DNA from: Candidatus Berkelbacteria bacterium Licking1014_7
GTDB lineage: Bacteria > Patescibacteriota > UBA1384 > GWA2-35-9 > CG2-30-39-44
NCBI GenBank assembly: GCA_007376535.1
Contig: VMGK01000008.1
Coordinates: 1 to 49,504 of the forward strand
Direction of reading: 5' to 3'
Length of the DNA stretch: 49,504 nt
The notes beneath the pieces were generated by a model. It was not told the DNA's origin and did no database searches. It saw nothing but the letters and a program-made list of their open reading frames with translations. Positions 20,682-30,051 of the stretch are shown here, piece by piece; the first letter of the stretch is position 1, and each line of letters opens with the position of its first letter. The position numbers were made by a program, and so were the translations under genes.

Positions 20682-20713
20682 TCTTATTTAACCAAGAATG
20701 CCAGCAGGATTCT

Positions 20714-21016
20714 TTATTCCGTAAGAAGTCCTGTCTCCTCTACACCCTTTAACACCTCTTTGAGAGATTTTAGCCGAATTGCCTCTATTTCCAATCGACG
20801 ATTTTCTTCTTTTAGTTCTTCTTTAGTAAGACGTAATTCGCGAATTTTATAGGTCTTAGTGGCGCTTTGGGTAGTTTGCGCCAGATAAAAAAGCGCGATT
20901 GACGCAAAAATTATCATTGTAATAAATTTTAATGAAAGCGGTCCAATCTTGATGGTCTTGGCAATCGTACGTTTTCTTACCCCTTGTTTAACACTGCTTG
21001 AATTGGTTAAAAGCAC
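20714..21016 (-). CDS. ftsL: FtsL-like division protein (TM plus coiled coil)
   Basis: Position upstream of ftsI; TM FITMIIFASIALFYLAQ followed by a coiled coil; GTG start behind AGGAGGGAATAA. Confidence 0.7.
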   Translation of the reverse strand: MLLTNSSSVKQGVRKRTIAKTIKIGPLSLKFITMIIFASIALFYLAQTTQSATKTYKIRELRLTKEELKEENRRLEIEAIRLKSLKEVLKGVEETGLLTE

Positions 21017-21094
21017 TTATTCCCTCCTATTTGTTTTTACATTATAGACCCCTTGCGTAATAATTTTCGCAAGAGATCTAATAAATTTTAAGGT

Positions 21095-21298
21095 GGCGGC
21101 AGCAGGGTAAATTGGCTAAGTACCTGCTTAAAACTTATTCGAGCAGATTAGCCAATCCCCTCCTTTTGATATTTGTTTTGGAAAATTCGCTGATTTACGT
21201 CAGCGAGGCGCGACCCTGATGGATCTATTTGTTTTTTTGCTTTTCCGCAAACTGAGTCTAAAGCTCAAAAGGCAGAAAAGGCTAAAATCGCTGCCGCC
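21095..21298. ncRNA. Candidate multi-branched structured RNA in the dcw operon
   Basis: Closing stem GGCGGCAGC (21095-21103)/GCTGCCGCC (21290-21298) encloses three hairpins: ATTGGCTAA/TTAGCCAAT, TCGCTGA/TCAGCGA, CTTTTC/GAAAAG. No ORF explains the span. Strand undetermined. Confidence 0.45.
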
Positions 21299-21311
21299 CC
21301 GGTAAACAAAA

Positions 21312-21743
21312 TTAGATACCTAATTCTTCAAGTTGCTCGGAAATTTTTTCTTTTTCACTCTCGGTTTTTATCTTTATCGCTTCCCAAGCTTTGGTCTCCC
21401 AAATCTCAATCTTGCTATACAACCCCGCAATCACGGCTTGGGATTTTAATCCAGCGTATTTTCTAAGATATTCTGGCACCAATGCTCTGCCTTGCCGGTC
21501 AAAACTAATCTCAACCGCACCAGAAAACATAAAACGGGAAAAGGCGCGCGCTTTAGGATTTGTCATCGGAAGTTTGACTAATTTTTCTGAAATTCTTTGC
21601 CATTCTGGTTGCGTGTAAATTGTCAAACAATTATCCAATCCACGAGTAATCACAGCGCCTTTGCCCAGCGCTCTTCTGAGTCGATACGGAATGGCTATTC
21701 TGCCTTTTTGGTCAATTGAATGGGTAAATTCGCCGATAAACAT
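21312..21743 (-). CDS. mraZ: Transcriptional regulator MraZ
   Basis: MFIGEFTHSIDQKGRIAIPYRLR and a second AbrB-like repeat FDRQGRALVPEYLRKYAGL. Confidence 0.95.
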   Translation of the reverse strand: MFIGEFTHSIDQKGRIAIPYRLRRALGKGAVITRGLDNCLTIYTQPEWQRISEKLVKLPMTNPKARAFSRFMFSGAVEISFDRQGRALVPEYLRKYAGLKSQAVIAGLYSKIEIWETKAWEAIKIKTESEKEKISEQLEELGI

Positions 21744-21956
21744 AATAATATCTCAAAATTCAAAATTACAACTCAAATTTCAAATCTTAAATAGTTTTTA
21801 ATTTTTAACTGTGGCTTTGACATTTGACATTTTAGATTTGAGTTTCTACTATAGTGTTTTTGCTTTTTGCTGTTTGATTTTTGATTTTTGATTTACACTT
21901 GTTTGTTTTCGCGCGCTTGGCTTTCGGGTTTAAATCACCACATTACCATCGCTTTT

Positions 21957-21992
21957 CCACTTTTTTATCTACTTTTCCCCACTTTTATCCAC
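21957..21992 (-). promoter_or_regulatory. MraZ operator-like direct repeats upstream of mraZ
   Basis: Minus strand reads GTGGATAAAA-GTGGGGAAAA-GTAGATAAAAAA-GTGGAAAAG, i.e. GTGG-type repeats at 10-12 nt spacing. Confidence 0.75.
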
Positions 21993-22161
21993 AACGATAT
22001 TTTTATAATAACAACGACTAAAAAATTTGTCAAGCCCCGAAAGGTCGCCAGACCGTTTCGAGGCGCCCGCCGTCGTTCAATCTCTTGCAATATCCTGATT
22101 GCAGGAATTTACAAGTAGATTTCATTTGAATGATTTCGTAACTCAAGGTAAATAACTATTA

Positions 22162-22458
22162 TTAATGTCCAGTAAGCCCCCAACGTCTTGAACTGCCCCC
22201 CATGGCAGAACTCCAAATCTGAGTTTTGTGGGAATACAAAAATCTCATAAACTTCCAAAATGTTCGAGGGGGAATTTCGGCAACAAACTGGTCGAAACGC
22301 CAAGCAATATAACTATCCTGATTCGGTTTAAACCGTGTGCTACTCAGCATTTCAAACAAAATTACCAAAGCGCCAATCCGATGAGCAAAACCATAGATAA
22401 TCGGTGGAATCGCTAATAATACTTTCATTCCATACGATCTTGGCGCTTTTCTTAACAT
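22162..22458 (-). CDS. Hypothetical small protein
   Basis: ATG with upstream GGAGGTGTGG SD; hydrophobic N-terminal segment; no recognised family. Confidence 0.5.
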   Translation of the reverse strand: MLRKAPRSYGMKVLLAIPPIIYGFAHRIGALVILFEMLSSTRFKPNQDSYIAWRFDQFVAEIPPRTFWKFMRFLYSHKTQIWSSAMGGSSRRWGLTGH

Positions 22459-22877
22459 ATCCACACCTCCTGTGGGGAAAAATTACCTCTCGCGTCGTTT
22501 TCAAATTACCATATCTAAAAGTTAATTACAACTTAGCCAACCAAAAAACCCGCCTTACAGCGAAATTTAACAAAACCATAAGATAAAAAATTTTCCGAGT
22601 TGTAATAATTTGTAATGGCGATAACTGACCATCTATCTTTTTTTGCCACTATCATACTATTCAGTATGATAGTGGCAATATGACAATCTCTGAATTTCAA
22701 AAATGCCTAAGTTGGTCGCCTTTCGACTTTGCTCAGGGCGACTCTGAGCTTATCAAAGAGTCGGAGATGGCAGGACTCGCCCACCTTCGCTCAATCTCAT
22801 CGCCAAATAGATTATTATTTCTCTTGGCGATATAGATGTCGCTTTGAGCGGGTAAAAACCGCCGACCTTCCCGATTA

Positions 22878-22950
22878 TCAGGGTGGCGAGACTTGAACTC
22901 GCGACCTCTGGCTCCCGAAGCCAACGCTCTACCAACTGAGCTACACCCTG
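22878..22950 (-). tRNA. tRNA-Pro (anticodon CGG)
   Basis: Minus strand CAGGGTGTAGCTCAGTTGGTAGAGCGTTGGCTTCGGGAGCCAGAGGTCGCGAGTTCAAGTCTCGCCACCCTGA; loop TTCGGGA; CCA not encoded. Confidence 0.93.
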
Positions 22951-23464
22951 ATATTTTTTACCTACCACAACAATCAAAACACAATTTGCCTTTCATCGCG
23001 AGCAGATATTTAATTGAATGAATTAAATCAAAGAGCAACGAAGATAAATGTCAAAATCCAAATTGTTCCAAATGCCAAATGAATGCCAAAATCCTAATGA
23101 CAAATAATTTGACATTTAGTCATTTTAATTTAGGATTTGATTTGACATTTGAAATTTGAGCTTTGGAATTAAAAACCCTGCCCGGTAAAATTTCTTAATT
23201 GCCTGCCCCGTAATCCGCCTCAGGCGGATGTTCGGGGTAATTTAATTTCTTCATTCTACCCAACCCGCATTCAATCTCTTGCAGAAACCTAATTATATGT
23301 TACTGCAAATAGATTTTCCGCCAGAGGCGGATCTGCCTTTGGCATGACACTTTGGCGGGCAGGCATTTTGATTTATCATTCTTGATATGTGATTTAGTTA
23401 GAATAAATATCTGTGAGCAGATGATATTTTTAATCTGTATCTTGGAATTTACATTAAAAAATCA

Positions 23465-24250
23465 CTACGGATTTTTCACCACCTCAAAAATCCGCTTGAT
23501 CTTGCGCGTTTTTTTTGTCGCTGGATCAATCTCTATCACCACGCCAGCCACTTGCGCGGGAAAATCCGCTGGTTCATTTTTAAATTTTAGACCAGTGTGA
23601 AAATGCCTGATAATTTCGTCTTTTTCAATACCAATCACACCATTGCGCGGTCCGCACATTCCTGTGTCGGAAATATATCCCGCGCCGCCAGTCAAAATCC
23701 GCTCGTCAGCGGTTTGAATATGAGTATGAGTGCCGAAAATCGCCGTCACTTTTTCTTCAAAAGCCAATCCCAACGCCACCTTCTCGCTGGTTGCCTCCGC
23801 ATGAAAATCAACTAAAATTATTTCGCCTGAATGCTCGCCAACAAAATCATCTAATACCTCAAACGGACTTCGCAAATATTCAGACATATATACCAAACCC
23901 TGCAAATTCACTAACCAGACGCGCTCGCCTAATATTTTCACCTTCAAAAACCCTTTGCCCGGCACCTCATCCCTTACTGGATAATTCAAAGGTCTAATCA
24001 AGTCATCTCTTTGCCACATTTCCGGCTCTTTATTCTTTTTGAAAATATGGTTGCCTGAAGTAAAATAATCAATACCAATCTCTCGCATTTCGTCTAATGT
24101 TTTGATGGTCGCGCCGTCGCCATGCGCCAAATTTTCCGCATTGGCAATCACTGCGTCCGGCGCGTATTTTTTCTTTAACTTTGGCCAAACTTTTAGCACT
24201 GCCTGCCTGCCAACCTTTCCCACAATATCCCCCAGAAAAATAATTTTCAT
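23465..24250 (-). CDS. ymdB: YmdB-family metallophosphoesterase
   Basis: MKIIFLGDIVGKVGRQAV, GNHIFKKNK, VDFHAEATSEK, GTHTHIQTADE. Confidence 0.92.
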   Translation of the reverse strand: MKIIFLGDIVGKVGRQAVLKVWPKLKKKYAPDAVIANAENLAHGDGATIKTLDEMREIGIDYFTSGNHIFKKNKEPEMWQRDDLIRPLNYPVRDEVPGKGFLKVKILGERVWLVNLQGLVYMSEYLRSPFEVLDDFVGEHSGEIILVDFHAEATSEKVALGLAFEEKVTAIFGTHTHIQTADERILTGGAGYISDTGMCGPRNGVIGIEKDEIIRHFHTGLKFKNEPADFPAQVAGVVIEIDPATKKTRKIKRIFEVVKNP

Positions 24251-24400
24251 AATAAAATATAAAATACTTTAGTTTTAAGATTATTTTTAATATATACTAG
24301 AAATTTTTCGGCAACGAGCGCGCTGAAAATCAATTATACCTCAAGAATAGATTACTTTGAGACAATCAACAAGCGAAAAATTTTATGAACCCATTTTACT

Positions 24401-25735
24401 CTAATCATTCAACTTTTCGTCAAGATAATCGCTGATTTCTTTAATTTGAATTCGCTCCTGCTTCATCGTGTCCCGTTCGCGCACAGTCGCCGCGCCATCT
24501 TCCAATGAGTCAAAATCCACCGTAATGCAAAACGGCGTGCCGATTTCGTCTTGACGGCGGTAGCGGCGACCGATTGAACCGCTTTCATCATATTCGCAAT
24601 AAAATTTTTTAGACAAATCCGCAAAAATGCTGCGGCTGATTTTGGCAAGTCCCGGCTTTTTTATCAGCGGAAAAATCGCCGCTTTAATCGGCGCTAACTC
24701 AGGTTTAATTTTCAAAACCCGCTCGCCTTTGGCGCGACCATCCGCGCCGTCTGACTGGCAAAAACCGCCTGCCATTACTGCCAGCGCCAACCTTTCCAAA
24801 GAACAGGTCGGCTCAATCACGAACGGCATAATCTTTTTTCCAGACGCTGAATCAAAATATTTCTGCGCCTGTCCGCTCGTTTTCTCGTGCTGTTTCAAAT
24901 CAAAATCCTCACGATTGGCAATGCCGGCAATCTCGCCCCAGCCAAACGGAAATCTATACTCTATATCAGTAGTAGCGCACGAATAATGCGCCAATTCTTT
25001 TTTACTATGTTCCCTGCGCCTCAGATTTTCTTTTTTTATTCCTAAATTCAAAATAAATTTTTCCCAAGACGAAACCCATTTTTCAAATTCTTCATCCGCG
25101 GTTTTAGGGTCAACAAAATATTCTATTTCCGCAATTTCAAATTCACGCAAGCGAAAAATAAACTGACGGGCGGTAATTTCATTACGAAAACATTTACCAA
25201 TTTGCGCCAGACCAAAAGGCAATTTAGCGCGCATAATATCTAAAATATACGAAAAACTGGTGAATATTCCCTGAGCGGTCTCAGGGCGAAGATAAACTTT
25301 ATTATTTTCATTTTCCACTGATCCGATATAAGTTGAAAACATTAAATTAAAAGGTCTTGGCTCTGACAATTCTCCAGCGCATTCCGGGCATTTATCTGCG
25401 TCTGTTTTACCCTTTACTAATTTATCTTGACGAAATCGTTTGCGACATTTCAGACACTCTACCAATGGATCGGTAAAACCGGCTTCGTGTCCAGAAGCGC
25501 GTAAAGTTTCTAACTTAGTAATAATCGCAGTGTCAATTAGAAAAATATTTGGCTCTTGCCTAATCCAACGATTCAGAAAATTTTCCCGCAGATTATTTTT
25601 TAGCAGAGCGCCATACGGTCCAAAATTGTAAATTGCGTTTAGTCCGCCATAAATTTCATCAGACGGATAGACAAAACCCCGTCGCTTTGCCCAAGAAACA
25701 ATTTGTTCCAAATTATTTTGCGGATTGCCCGGCAT
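24401..25735 (-). CDS. glyQS: Glycyl-tRNA synthetase (single-chain, class II)
   Basis: RRGFVYPSDEIYGG, YNFGPYGALLKNN, LRPETAQGIF, RNEITARQFIFRLREFEIAEIEYF. Confidence 0.94.
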   Translation of the reverse strand: MPGNPQNNLEQIVSWAKRRGFVYPSDEIYGGLNAIYNFGPYGALLKNNLRENFLNRWIRQEPNIFLIDTAIITKLETLRASGHEAGFTDPLVECLKCRKRFRQDKLVKGKTDADKCPECAGELSEPRPFNLMFSTYIGSVENENNKVYLRPETAQGIFTSFSYILDIMRAKLPFGLAQIGKCFRNEITARQFIFRLREFEIAEIEYFVDPKTADEEFEKWVSSWEKFILNLGIKKENLRRREHSKKELAHYSCATTDIEYRFPFGWGEIAGIANREDFDLKQHEKTSGQAQKYFDSASGKKIMPFVIEPTCSLERLALAVMAGGFCQSDGADGRAKGERVLKIKPELAPIKAAIFPLIKKPGLAKISRSIFADLSKKFYCEYDESGSIGRRYRRQDEIGTPFCITVDFDSLEDGAATVRERDTMKQERIQIKEISDYLDEKLND

Positions 25736-25860
25736 ATTTTTTTTGTATATTGTTTGGTGTATTTTTTTGCGCCATATTAGTATCTTACCTTAAATTCAAA
25801 AAAAATCAAAATTAAAATGTTGCAAGAAACCCCTTTTCACGTTTTTCACGTTTTTCACGT

Positions 25861-25965
25861 TTTTCGCAACACATTGACTAATCGTCTTACGGTTACGACA
25901 ACGATGCCCGTATCGGCTTTAGGTTACGTCATTCGTCAAATAATTTAGCCGTTGCCGATTGACGA
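25861..25965. repeat. R3 interspersed element, copy 1
   Basis: TTTTCGCAACACATTGACTAATCGTCTTACGGTTACGACAACGATGCCCGTATCGGCTTTAGGTTACGTCATTCGTC, near-identical to 46976 onwards. Confidence 0.85.
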
Positions 25966-27079
25966 TTTGTCTATCTACTAATCTTCTCTCCGCGCTCTCG
26001 GGTAATCTTGAAACAATTTCATGCGGTATTGTGCCAGCCCAACGCGCCAAATCATTGACCGTAATTTCTTCTTTATCCTGCCTGCCCACCAAAATCACCT
26101 CATCCCCCTCAGCCGGCGACATTTTTTGCGACACTCGCATAGCCGACGTGATATCAATAAAAGTATAATCCATATTGATTCTGCCAACAACTTTGCATTT
26201 TTTGCCAGAAACCAAAACCTCCGCCTTTCCAGACAAAGCGCGCGAATATCCGTCCGCATAGCCCGCGCCGATAATCGCCAAGACAAAATCTTTTTTCGCC
26301 TTATAGTCGCAACCATAACTCACGCATTCGCCCTGGCTAACTCCTCTAATTTTCAATATTTTCGCCTTCCAATTCAAAACCGGCGCCAGCGCTAAGACAT
26401 TTTGCTCTGCCAAGCCATAAAGCGCCAGACCCAGACGGATTAATTCAAGCCACACCTGATCATTCAAAAATACAGCGTCAGAGTTGGCAATATGACGCAA
26501 AGGAATTTCCAAATCCTTTTTTTGCAGATCAAAAAGTACCTCAGAAAAAATTTTCCATTGCTTCTCGATCGCCTCGTGATCAGCGCTATTGTAAAAATGA
26601 CTATAAATCCCTTCAACAAAAAGCGAAGAATAATTTTTTGCTTTTTCAACCAATGACACCACTTTAAGCGGATCGCAGCCAAACCGATTCATTCCAGTAT
26701 TTACTTTTATGTGAATAGTCGCCCGTTTGCCAAAAATCTGCGCCTTGCCAGCCAAAAATTCTAAGTCATTCTCGCTATCAATCGTGAGCCGAAAATTACC
26801 TGAAATTGCGCTGCTAAAATCATCGCGAGAGACAGGACCCAAAATCAAAATCGCGCTTTGGGGCAAAATTTTTCTTAAAACCTGCGCTTCAAAAATATCT
26901 GTCACCGCAAACCATTTACAGCCAACTCTATCGAGCGCTAAAGCGCATTTCTCCAAACCGTGCCCGTAAGCATTTGATTTAACCACTCCCATTATTGAAG
27001 TATCACTTCCCACAAAATCGCTAATTTTTTTAAAATTATCTGCCAGCGCCTGCAAATTTATTTCTAAAAAATTATCCAT
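25919..27079 (-). CDS. alr: Alanine racemase, C-terminus overlapping an interspersed repeat
   Basis: VVKSNAYGHG, VKVNTGMNRFG, GRINMDYTFIDIT. Last ~20 aa lie within a repeat also present at ~47.0 kb. Confidence 0.92.
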   Translation of the reverse strand: MDNFLEINLQALADNFKKISDFVGSDTSIMGVVKSNAYGHGLEKCALALDRVGCKWFAVTDIFEAQVLRKILPQSAILILGPVSRDDFSSAISGNFRLTIDSENDLEFLAGKAQIFGKRATIHIKVNTGMNRFGCDPLKVVSLVEKAKNYSSLFVEGIYSHFYNSADHEAIEKQWKIFSEVLFDLQKKDLEIPLRHIANSDAVFLNDQVWLELIRLGLALYGLAEQNVLALAPVLNWKAKILKIRGVSQGECVSYGCDYKAKKDFVLAIIGAGYADGYSRALSGKAEVLVSGKKCKVVGRINMDYTFIDITSAMRVSQKMSPAEGDEVILVGRQDKEEITVNDLARWAGTIPHEIVSRLPESAERRLVDRQIVNRQRLNYLTNDVT

Positions 27080-27830
27080 CGCTTAACCGTTTTACTTTTT
27101 TAACAAAGTCCTGCCCGACAAGTTTTCTCTCAGCCAAAAATTCTAAATACCCTTCCAAAATCCTATCTGTTTCCTGAATTAAATTATCCGGAATATTTTC
27201 CAATTTTTTCAAAGTAGAAATATTTTCAATCGCTATCCAACGAATTAATTTTATACAATTGTCGCTTACACCAAAACTCGATTTGTCAGCAACACTGCAA
27301 TCTGAGCACAAAATTCCTCCTTGCAAAAAAGAGAAAAAGTTTTTACCCAGCGCCAACCTTTTCTGGCAAATAACGCACTCGTGCATTTCTGGTTTAAACC
27401 CCAGTTCGCTTACAAACTGCAGTTCAAAAAAAATTTTTGCCACGCTGTGATTCTGCCTGCCTAAAATTTCAATGCTATCTGACAAATGCCCCAAAACCGC
27501 TGGATGTTTTTCGCCCAAAGGCAGGAAAATCTTAACCAATTCCAAAAAATGATAAATCAAACTGGCGTTTTTAAGATCATTTTTGACTTTTGAAAAATTA
27601 TTTATCACCTGCGCATCAATAATCGTATAAAATGTCTTGCCTTTATAAAAATGAAATTTAGCCAAATTCGCCAATTCCAAATGACCGTTTAACCGGGCTA
27701 AAATTTTGCGCGCCCCGCGCGCCAATGCTTGCACCAAGCCAAAGTCCTCGGTAAAAATCCAAATTAAACGGTCGCTCTCTGAAAAATCGCGACGGGCAAC
27801 CACTATCCCTTTGGTTTTAATATTAGGCAT
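27072..27830 (-). CDS. recO: DNA repair protein RecO
   Basis: TKGIVVARRDFSESDRLIWIFTEDFGL..ARGARK, CVICQKR...CSDC; overlaps alr by 8 nt. Confidence 0.88.
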   Translation of the reverse strand: MPNIKTKGIVVARRDFSESDRLIWIFTEDFGLVQALARGARKILARLNGHLELANLAKFHFYKGKTFYTIIDAQVINNFSKVKNDLKNASLIYHFLELVKIFLPLGEKHPAVLGHLSDSIEILGRQNHSVAKIFFELQFVSELGFKPEMHECVICQKRLALGKNFFSFLQGGILCSDCSVADKSSFGVSDNCIKLIRWIAIENISTLKKLENIPDNLIQETDRILEGYLEFLAERKLVGQDFVKKVKRLSDG

Positions 27831-28116
27831 AATAAATCTATCTCAAAATTCAAGTCGCAAAACATAATTATATCAAATATCAAAAATGATAAATCAAAAT
27901 GACATATCAAACATTAAAAATATTTTTGCTTTTTAATATTTGTTTTTGCTTTTTGACTTTTGCTTTTTGATTTAAGTTTTTACATTTGAGTTGCCTGTCC
28001 CGTAATCCCGTCACTACGGGATGTTCGGGGTGATTTTGAGATTTGCCTGCCCCGTATTGCTCCGCCATCTGGCGGAAGTTTTCGGGGAGATTTGAATTTT
28101 GAGATTTACATTTTGC

Positions 28117-28881
28117 CTAAGTATTCTGCGCCTGTTGCAAATCGTCAAAAGTATTAATACCGATGGCGTCAATCCGACGCGCCACTGGGGCGGCTGGCAC
28201 TTTTTCGCCTTGCGCAACAGCAATACCAACCAAATCAGTCAGATAATACTCGCCGGAAATTTTATCTTTTTTAATCTTTGACAAATTTTCGCCCAGCCAG
28301 CGAGTATCAAAAAGATAAGTGCCGACATTGCCTTGTCTAATTTTGAACTCAGTGGCAGTGGCGTTTTTTACTTCAACAACTTTTATCACATTGCTATCTC
28401 TATCTTTAATAATCCTGCCAAAATTTGAATTTTTATCGATCTGTGTTTCGGTGATAATAATTTTTGGTCTATTTTCAGCCATTGCCTGATAGAATTTATT
28501 TAACAAATTTTTAATGGTTTTTCCCCCGAAGTACGGATGGTCGCCGTTTAACACAATCGTCGGAAAAGGACTATTTTTTACATAAGAAATCGCTTTCAGG
28601 GTCGCGTGTCCGGTGCCTAACTGGCGGCGCTGCCAAGCGAATTCAACTGCCTTGGCGCTTTTTATTTTTCTCTTCTCGCTTTTAATATAATCAATCACCA
28701 TTTGCCCGCGAAAGCCAACCACAAAAATTATTTTATTAATCTCTGCGATCTTTGACATTGTCTTCAATATCCGTCCAATCATCGGCTTGCCTTTCACTTC
28801 AAATAAAACTTTAGGGCGCGCCTTGACGTTTAACCGAATCCCCTTTCCCCCGGCTAAAACAATCAAATTTACTTTTTTCAT
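28117..28881 (-). CDS. NTP-transferase (GlmU N-terminal-like sugar nucleotidyltransferase)
   Basis: VNLIVLAGGKGIRLNVKARPKVLFEVKGKPMIGRIL, QLGTGHATL, VLNGDHPYF. Confidence 0.85.
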   Translation of the reverse strand: MKKVNLIVLAGGKGIRLNVKARPKVLFEVKGKPMIGRILKTMSKIAEINKIIFVVGFRGQMVIDYIKSEKRKIKSAKAVEFAWQRRQLGTGHATLKAISYVKNSPFPTIVLNGDHPYFGGKTIKNLLNKFYQAMAENRPKIIITETQIDKNSNFGRIIKDRDSNVIKVVEVKNATATEFKIRQGNVGTYLFDTRWLGENLSKIKKDKISGEYYLTDLVGIAVAQGEKVPAAPVARRIDAIGINTFDDLQQAQNT

Positions 28882-28908
28882 ATTTTTGTTATAGCACAAT
28901 TTTAGGAT

Positions 28909-28938
28909 AAAAAAAAGAGACGGCGCAGAGCCGCTGTC
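28909..28938 (-). terminator. Probable intrinsic terminator downstream of mutM
   Basis: Minus strand CGGC-tctgc-GCCG followed by TCTCTTTTTTTT. Confidence 0.55.
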
Positions 28939-28958
28939 GAATTTTACATTTTGTAAAT

Positions 28959-29855
28959 TTATACTTGGCAGTGCGGGCAAAAATAGGCGCTTCTTTGCCC
29001 GATTTTTTTGCGCTTGATTTTACCGGCGCATTTTCGGCATTTTTCGCCTTCCCTTGCATAAACCCCTGCCTCATCCAAATAGCCGCCTTTTGATCCGTCA
29101 ACTTTACGATAATCAGACATTGAAGTTCCGCCCAATTTAACCGCTTTGCTTAAAACCCTATTGATGGACTGATAAATTTTTCGAATTTCTCGCGCAGTCA
29201 AACTGCCAGCCGCTCTCCCCGGCAAAACACCAGCGCAAAATAAAATTTCTGATGAATAAATATTACCAATGCCAGCAATTAATTTTTGATCCTGCAACAA
29301 ATCCTTTATCCTGCGCCTCGGATATTTTTGAATTATACTATTTAGATTAGAAACCCCTAAAATGAGTAGTTCCCCGCTTTTCCTATCATTTTTAGTATAG
29401 GGTAATGGTTCAAAGCCCAAATCAGATAATAATGTTTTTAATTCCCCTTGATCAACAATTTTAATCCAGCCAAAAACCCGCAAGTCATTGAAAAACAAAC
29501 GCGAACCATCGTCAAATTCAAAATATACCCGCGTGTATTTGTGGGGTAATTTATCTTGTCTGCGATACATCTCGTCTGGATGACCACCGACCACTTTGTT
29601 ATTTGGAATTTTCTGGCTTTGCCAGATAAGCTGTCCAGTCATTTTGAGATGAATCAGCAAATATTTCCCCCTTTCCAACTCAAAAATAATATATTTGGCG
29701 CGCCGACGGACAGCGATAATTTTCTTGCCCAAAATCTCGCTTCTCTCTCCCAGAAAACTTTTTTTATTTAAAATTTTAACCGCGCTAATTTTCTTGCCCG
29801 ACAATACTTTATCCAAACCACGAACAATCGTTTCCACTTCTGGCAACTCTGGCAT
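28959..29855 (-). CDS. mutM: Formamidopyrimidine-DNA glycosylase MutM/Fpg
   Basis: MPELPEVETIVRGL, HLKMTGQL, DQKLIAGIGNIYSSEIL, C-terminal CRKC...CPHC zinc finger. Confidence 0.96.
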   Translation of the reverse strand: MPELPEVETIVRGLDKVLSGKKISAVKILNKKSFLGERSEILGKKIIAVRRRAKYIIFELERGKYLLIHLKMTGQLIWQSQKIPNNKVVGGHPDEMYRRQDKLPHKYTRVYFEFDDGSRLFFNDLRVFGWIKIVDQGELKTLLSDLGFEPLPYTKNDRKSGELLILGVSNLNSIIQKYPRRRIKDLLQDQKLIAGIGNIYSSEILFCAGVLPGRAAGSLTAREIRKIYQSINRVLSKAVKLGGTSMSDYRKVDGSKGGYLDEAGVYAREGEKCRKCAGKIKRKKIGQRSAYFCPHCQV

Positions 29856-29986
29856 TACTCCTCCTTGCCCAAATCCAATAGACCAGCCAAAATCAAAAAT
29901 GTCGCCACAATTGTAAGCCCGGCATCGCGCCAAACAAAAATAAGCGCGCCTGCCACAATTGCCAACACCGCTTTTAAATATTTCAT
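29855..29986 (-). CDS. 43-aa small membrane protein, coupled to mutM
   Basis: MKYLKAVLAIVAGALIFVWRDAGLTIVATFLILAGLLDLGKEE; SD AGGGAG; TAATG overlap with mutM. Not in the ORF track. Confidence 0.65.
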   Translation of the reverse strand: MKYLKAVLAIVAGALIFVWRDAGLTIVATFLILAGLLDLGKEE

Positions 29987-30051
29987 AATTGCTCCCTTTT
30001 TTTATGTTATACGACTGACGTAATTTTCGGCTTATCAGTTGTCCAGTTATA

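Noticed and set aside
21095-21298. tmRNA or RNase P RNA
   Set aside because: No tRNA-like ends or ALAA-type tag for tmRNA; no GAGGAAAGTCC-type or ACAGAA core motifs for RNase P.
21984-21994. TTATCCACA, a DnaA-box-like sequence
   Set aside because: It is one unit of the regularly spaced GTGG repeats upstream of mraZ; no DnaA-box cluster, AT-rich unwinding element or dnaA/dnaN is present.
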